Assembly: GCA_040755715.1 (NCBI GenBank)
Contig: JBFLXN010000066.1
Span: 1 to 13,562 of the forward strand
Reading direction: 5' to 3'
DNA length: 13,562 nucleotides
Origin: JBFLXN01 sp040755715 [NCBI: Candidatus Edwardsbacteria bacterium]
GTDB lineage: Bacteria > Edwardsbacteria > AC1 > JBFLXN01
Shown here: in pieces, positions 12,566-13,562 of the stretch
Numbering within the stretch: the stretch's first letter is position 1
Layout of the letters: every line of letters begins with the position of its first letter
The notes under the pieces: model-generated
Seen by the model: only the letters and a program-made list of their open reading frames with translations
What the model was told of the DNA's origin: nothing
Database searches by the model: none
Made by a program: the position numbers and the translations under genes

Positions 12566-12967
12566 TCAAGCAGGTTCATCGTGGCGGTGATCGGGATGGT
12601 CACATCTGCTCTTCTCTATACCATAACCTCTGCCTGTTCCTGGCTTACACAGACTTTCCCCTCCTTTAAGTGTCCCCGCAATCAGCTTTTCTATCACCTC
12701 GTCCACCCGACCAGCTATTCCCACCAAGGTCTCGATACCTTTCTCCGCAAAGAGAGCTTCAGCCCGTCTTCCCATTCCACCGGCAATGATACAGCTTACC
12801 CCCTTCTCTGAGAGAAAGTGAGGCAGAAATGCCGGTTGATGTCCAGGATTCTCTACCACTTCCTTACTAACAACTTTTTCTTCTTCTATCTCCACAATGG
12901 TAAAGGTTGGACAACGCCCAAAATGAGGAGATACATAATCACCATCTGTCGAAATTGCCACTTTCAT
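12566..12967 (-). CDS. NifX/ORP-like Fe-Mo cofactor family protein with Cys/His tail
   Basis: A 133-residue protein of the NifX/NifB-C-terminal family: MKVAISTDGDYVSPHFGRCP at the start, with an added Cys in the HFGRC motif, then IAGGMGRRAEALFAEKGIETL. The roughly 35-residue tail holds CKPGTGRGYG and CDHPDHRHD, likely metal-binding. AAGGAG lies about 9 bases upstream of the ATG. It is separated by 17 bp from the next NifX-like gene upstream. Three such proteins in one window suggest paralogs with separate carrier and recipient roles. Confidence 0.9.
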   Translation of the reverse strand: MKVAISTDGDYVSPHFGRCPTFTIVEIEEEKVVSKEVVENPGHQPAFLPHFLSEKGVSCIIAGGMGRRAEALFAEKGIETLVGIAGRVDEVIEKLIAGTLKGGESLCKPGTGRGYGIEKSRCDHPDHRHDEPA

Positions 12968-12984
12968 ATGTTCCTACTCCTTAT

Positions 12985-13365
12985 TTAACTTTTCCCACTT
13001 TTCCTTAACCCAAAATGTCCCGGCACAGAGGAATTGGCCGACTCCTTTAGTTTACCGCTCTTATATTCTTCCAATGCCTCTTTGACTGTTCCAGAGTCAA
13101 CCTGATATACTTTTATGTTTGCGGCTTTTAGTGTCTGAAAGGCATTGGGTCCCACATTTCCGGTAATCACCACCTCCACACCTTTATCCGCAATGATTTG
13201 TGCTGCCTGAGGACCGGCACCTCCCGTAGCACCCGAAGCCGGATTGGGAATAGCCTCGATTTTTCTCGCTTCCAGATCGACAATTATGAAATAAAGACAC
13301 CGCCCAAAACGTAAGTCAATAGGGGCATCCAGACTGTCTCCCTGAGATGTTACGGCAACTTTCAC
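12985..13365 (-). CDS. NifX/ORP-like Fe-Mo cofactor family protein, first gene of the right-hand operon
   Basis: This 126-residue protein opens with MKVAVTSQGDSLDAPIDLRF, in which DLRFGRC replaces the SPHFGRC of its neighbour. It continues with NPASGATGGAGPQAAQ, the family's loop before VVITGNVGPNAFQTLKAANIKVY. The DAPIDLRFGR and GPQAAQ form is common in archaeal and thermophile members and in orange-protein-like sequences. The start is GTG with AGGAG 5-6 bases upstream. It leads the operon; the leader upstream contains two hairpins but no clear minus-strand promoter. The tail (FGLRKSGKS) is basic and lacks the Cys/His cluster of the other two. Confidence 0.9.
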   Translation of the reverse strand: MKVAVTSQGDSLDAPIDLRFGRCLYFIIVDLEARKIEAIPNPASGATGGAGPQAAQIIADKGVEVVITGNVGPNAFQTLKAANIKVYQVDSGTVKEALEEYKSGKLKESANSSVPGHFGLRKSGKS

Positions 13366-13392
13366 GTTATCTCCTTTCCCAGATTTAATGGA

Positions 13393-13430
13393 GGAGGGGA
13401 AAGATGACTCTTTCCCCTCCTTTCTTTTTT
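13393..13430 (+). terminator. Intrinsic terminator shape, plus-strand orientation
   Basis: GGAGGGGAAAG (13393-13403) and CTTTCCCCTCC (13410-13420) form a perfect 11-bp stem with a 6-base loop, followed by TTTCTTTTTT (13421-13430). The T-run lies on the plus strand only. No plus-strand gene lies to the left, so it would stop antisense or read-through transcription. On the minus strand it is a strong hairpin in the leader of the first NifX-like gene. Confidence 0.6.
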
Positions 13431-13455
13431 ACTTCTTAAGACTTCTGTAAAATTC

Positions 13456-13482
13456 ATAACCTGCTGATATTTTGCAGGTTAT
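13456..13482. promoter_or_regulatory. Inverted repeat just upstream of the rightward promoter
   Basis: ATAACCTGC (13456-13464) and GCAGGTTAT (13474-13482) are perfect 9-bp arms with a 9-base spacer, ending 13 bases before the -35 box of the plus-strand promoter. The position suits a regulator-binding site; a second hairpin of a double terminator is the alternative, since a short T-run follows at 13490-13494. Confidence 0.45.
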
Positions 13483-13495
13483 CTGATTATTTTTC

Positions 13496-13524
13496 TTGAC
13501 TTTTCCTCCAGCTTTTGATATAAT
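13496..13524 (+). promoter_or_regulatory. Strong sigma-70-type promoter pointing out of the window
   Basis: TTGACT (13496-13501), a 17-base spacer and TATAAT (13519-13524) make a near-perfect housekeeping promoter on the plus strand. Transcription would begin near 13531 and run off the right edge. It implies a divergent gene beyond 13562, the only plus-strand gene suggested in the window. Confidence 0.75.
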
Positions 13525-13562
13525 TTAACTCGTTATAAACAAAAACCTTACATCAAAAAACA

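Noticed and set aside
4591-13365. Nitrogen fixation cluster
   Set aside because: NifX-like proteins alone are not evidence; no nifH, nifD, nifK, nifE, nifN or nifB is present.
1-13562. TGA reassigned as a sense codon in this organism
   Set aside because: Several intact genes end at TGA at their expected length, including the cysteine desulfurase, radical SAM and MinD-type genes.

Overview
The window looks like part of a chromosome from an uncultivated or poorly studied anaerobic bacterium. The base composition is moderately AT-rich and every recognisable gene is on the minus strand, with frequent 4-bp ATGA overlaps. There are many Fe-S proteins and no sign of oxygen-linked metabolism. Intergenic DNA is full of small GC-rich palindromes and degenerate repeats of the ACAGATTA / TAATCCGTGG type, a style I associate with deep-branching candidate phyla. 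I cannot name the phylum from sequence alone. TGA is an ordinary stop here: the cysteine desulfurase, radical SAM, Mrp, MinD-type and metallo-hydrolase genes end in TGA or at an ATGA junction.

Layout, left to right (transcription runs right to left). 1-462: two pieces of SRPBCC-family genes in the wrong order, a C-terminal piece followed directly by an N-terminal piece without a normal start. 638-1559: an ECF transporter substrate-binding subunit coupled to a small cupin, with a likely promoter at 1999-2028 and a long repeat-filled leader. 2237-3475: a cysteine desulfurase. 3476-3926: non-coding, with direct and inverted repeats. 3927-5273: a methyltransferase, a NifX/ORP-like cluster-binding protein and a Cys-bearing coiled-coil partner, overlapping or tightly packed. 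5314-6141: Mrp/NBP35 ATPase. 6291-9906: a radical SAM protein, two MinD-type ATPases with inserted ferredoxin domains, an unusual thioredoxin between them, and a two-cluster ferredoxin. 10073-10414: panD, alone between palindrome blocks. 10733-11993: an FmdB-type zinc ribbon protein, an exported metallo-hydrolase and a 67-residue remnant of selenophosphate synthase. 12001-12240: four perfect stem-loops in a row. 12270-13365: a Gly/Arg-rich zinc-ribbon protein and two more NifX/ORP-like proteins. 13366-13562: two hairpins and a strong promoter pointing rightward, out of the window.

Functional reading. Three NifX/ORP-like proteins, two ferredoxin-containing MinD ATPases, an Mrp Fe-S carrier, a radical SAM enzyme, a ferredoxin, a thioredoxin and a cysteine desulfurase form a coherent set for building or inserting a metal-sulfur cluster. 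The closest named precedent I know is the orange-protein (ORP) gene set of Desulfovibrio, where a NifX-like protein holds a Mo-Cu-S cluster and is encoded beside two ferredoxin-MinD ATPases and Mrp. No nitrogenase structural gene is present, so nitrogen fixation is not implied. The metal and the client are unknown.

The items most worth checking are the in-frame TGA in the thioredoxin gene, the SelD remnant coupled to a metallo-hydrolase, the tandem stem-loop array at 12.0-12.24 kb, and the hairpins at 9.95-10.03 kb that share one loop sequence on unrelated stems.
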